From: Bacteroidota bacterium | Lineage (GTDB): Bacteria > Bacteroidota > Ignavibacteria > UBA10030 > UBA8401 | DNA length: 6,021 bases | Assembly: GCA_030824295.1 (NCBI GenBank) | Contig: JAVBYA010000506.1 | Coordinates: 1 to 6,021 of the forward strand | Reading direction: 5' to 3' | Shown: positions 5,287 through 6,021 of the stretch, in pieces | Layout of the letters: every line of letters starts with the position of its first letter | Numbering within the stretch: the first letter of the stretch is position 1 | Notes under the pieces: model-generated | Database searches by the model: none | The model's input: only the letters and a program-made list of their open reading frames with translations | What the model was told of the DNA's origin: nothing | Program-made: the position numbers and the translations under genes

Positions 5287-6021
5287 ATGAACATACTCTA
5301 CCGGTCTCTGGCCCTGGTTGTACTGTTTGTTTGTTCCGTTTCGTACGCTCAGGACGAAACGATCGGACATACGTACGGTACCTCGGCCGCCATGCTTGAT
5401 GAAGTCTTCCCGAAATTCAATCTTGCCATGGATTCCATCACTTCGCAGCTCTTCACCGCTTCCCGCGAGATCTCCTCGAACGTCCAGAACCTGATGATCT
5501 ATAAACTCAAGGTCAAGTGGCTGCTGCGGAGTGAACTCAAAGCGAACGAGCTGCAGTTCCTCACCTCGTACTTCGAGAATCGTCTCCGCATCGCCTTGGC
5601 GAAGGACCGGCGCTTCGTCGTCTACTCCGGTCACGACCTCCGGACACTCTATGTGAAAGCGACCGACAGTACGCTCCAGGTGAAGAACACCTATTCCGAA
5701 GAACAGCTTCGGACGTATGCGAAGGATCATAACATCCACGCCATCGTTTCGCCGGAATTCCTTGTCACCGAGGATGAGATCTATTGCTATATGAATGTGA
5801 ACGACCTGAACTCCATCAACATCTGGAACAGGGAATTCCGCGGCAAGCTCTATCTCTTTGCACCCCCTTCTGTCAAGGAGCTCCTGCGCGGCGACCACGA
5901 ATTGAAGAAGCTCACCGGACTGCCGCAGGGTCACTTCACCACGTCGTTCATGTCCATGAAGGCGTTCAACGGTGACTCCGCTTCCACATCCACGCAGCAG
6001 GCGTTCCTGATGCTCGGGTAC
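5287..6021 (+). CDS. Exported protein, possibly FlgO/CsgG/LpoB-like domain, 3'-truncated by window
   Basis: An open frame of 245 codons from ATG 5287 to the window end without a stop. Residues 1-21 form a clear signal peptide: Arg6, a hydrophobic core LALVVLFVCSV, and a type I cleavage site SYA before QDE. Cys16 has no proper lipobox, so a lipoprotein is unlikely. The mature part begins with a probably helical stretch (about 36-90). Then FLTSYFENRLRIALAKDRRF (about 93-112), DLRTLYVKATDSTLQV, and HAIVSPEFLVTEDEIYCYMN followed by NSINIWNREF (about 156-190) resemble the pattern of periplasmic FlgO, CsgG and LpoB-type domains: a helix ending in rF.vv, then 'not-here-before' strands describing a basal activity. 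That similarity is by eye and tentative. The Shine-Dalgarno is weak (AAAGAAAA, 5273-5280), but the signal peptide supports this ATG. A promoter and terminator upstream make it a separate unit from the division genes. Confidence 0.85.
   Translation, partial: MNILYRSLALVVLFVCSVSYAQDETIGHTYGTSAAMLDEVFPKFNLAMDSITSQLFTASREISSNVQNLMIYKLKVKWLLRSELKANELQFLTSYFENRLRIALAKDRRFVVYSGHDLRTLYVKATDSTLQVKNTYSEEQLRTYAKDHNIHAIVSPEFLVTEDEIYCYMNVNDLNSINIWNREFRGKLYLFAPPSVKELLRGDHELKKLTGLPQGHFTTSFMSMKAFNGDSASTSTQQAFLMLGY

Noticed and set aside
5317..5350. Lipoprotein signal with Cys16 as lipidation site
   Set aside because: Residues before Cys16 are L-F-V, not the L-[AS]-[GA] lipobox, while a standard SYA cleavage site follows at residues 19-21.
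5179..5934. - strand open frame of 251 codons opposite the exported-protein gene
   Set aside because: The + strand frame has a signal peptide and promoter. The - strand frame ends inside a terminator hairpin and shows no start signals or known motif.

Overview
The window holds the distal end of a bacterial division and cell-wall (dcw) cluster, all on the + strand: murC (5' end outside the window), ftsQ, ftsA and ftsZ. It is followed by a terminator-rich intergenic region and the first 245 codons of a secreted protein gene. By counting sampled lines, GC is about 60% in the core genes. The order murC-ftsQ-ftsA-ftsZ, with no murB or ddl between murC and ftsQ, is the arrangement I know from the Bacteroidota/Chlorobi/Ignavibacteria (FCB) lineages. 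A four-helix bundle (S23/IVP) gene is also common there. That placement is an inference from gene order and family knowledge; no phylogeny was run.

Region 1-3295 is a compact operon. MurC ligates L-Ala to UDP-MurNAc. FtsQ starts 3 nt after the murC stop and is a single-pass inner-membrane divisome scaffold. FtsA follows 55 nt after ftsQ and is the actin-like membrane anchor for FtsZ, ending in an intact C-terminal amphipathic helix. FtsZ (3834-5021) carries the tubulin signature, the T7 loop and the C-terminal peptide that docks on FtsA. The set therefore makes peptidoglycan precursor and builds the Z-ring.

Region 3296-3833 is the anomaly. The ftsA-ftsZ junction is opened to 538 nt by a roughly 47% GC four-helix bundle gene. 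It is bracketed by two arrays of a 7-bp repeat: five units on the left (consensus ATCAGAT) and ten on the right (consensus RTCTGWN). The right consensus is the reverse complement of the left. The unit looks like an inserted cassette whose ends could pair in RNA, reminiscent of 23S rRNA intervening sequences that also carry S23-family genes. This is the best candidate in the window for an under-described element.

Region 5022-5286 is non-coding. It has three successive hairpins: one with its T-tract facing the - strand, a weak middle one, and a good + strand intrinsic terminator. A strong sigma-70-type promoter with an overlapping inverted repeat follows.

Region 5287-6021 encodes the start of an exported protein with a clear signal peptide. 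The mature part resembles, tentatively, FlgO/CsgG/LpoB-type periplasmic domains; the gene runs off the window.
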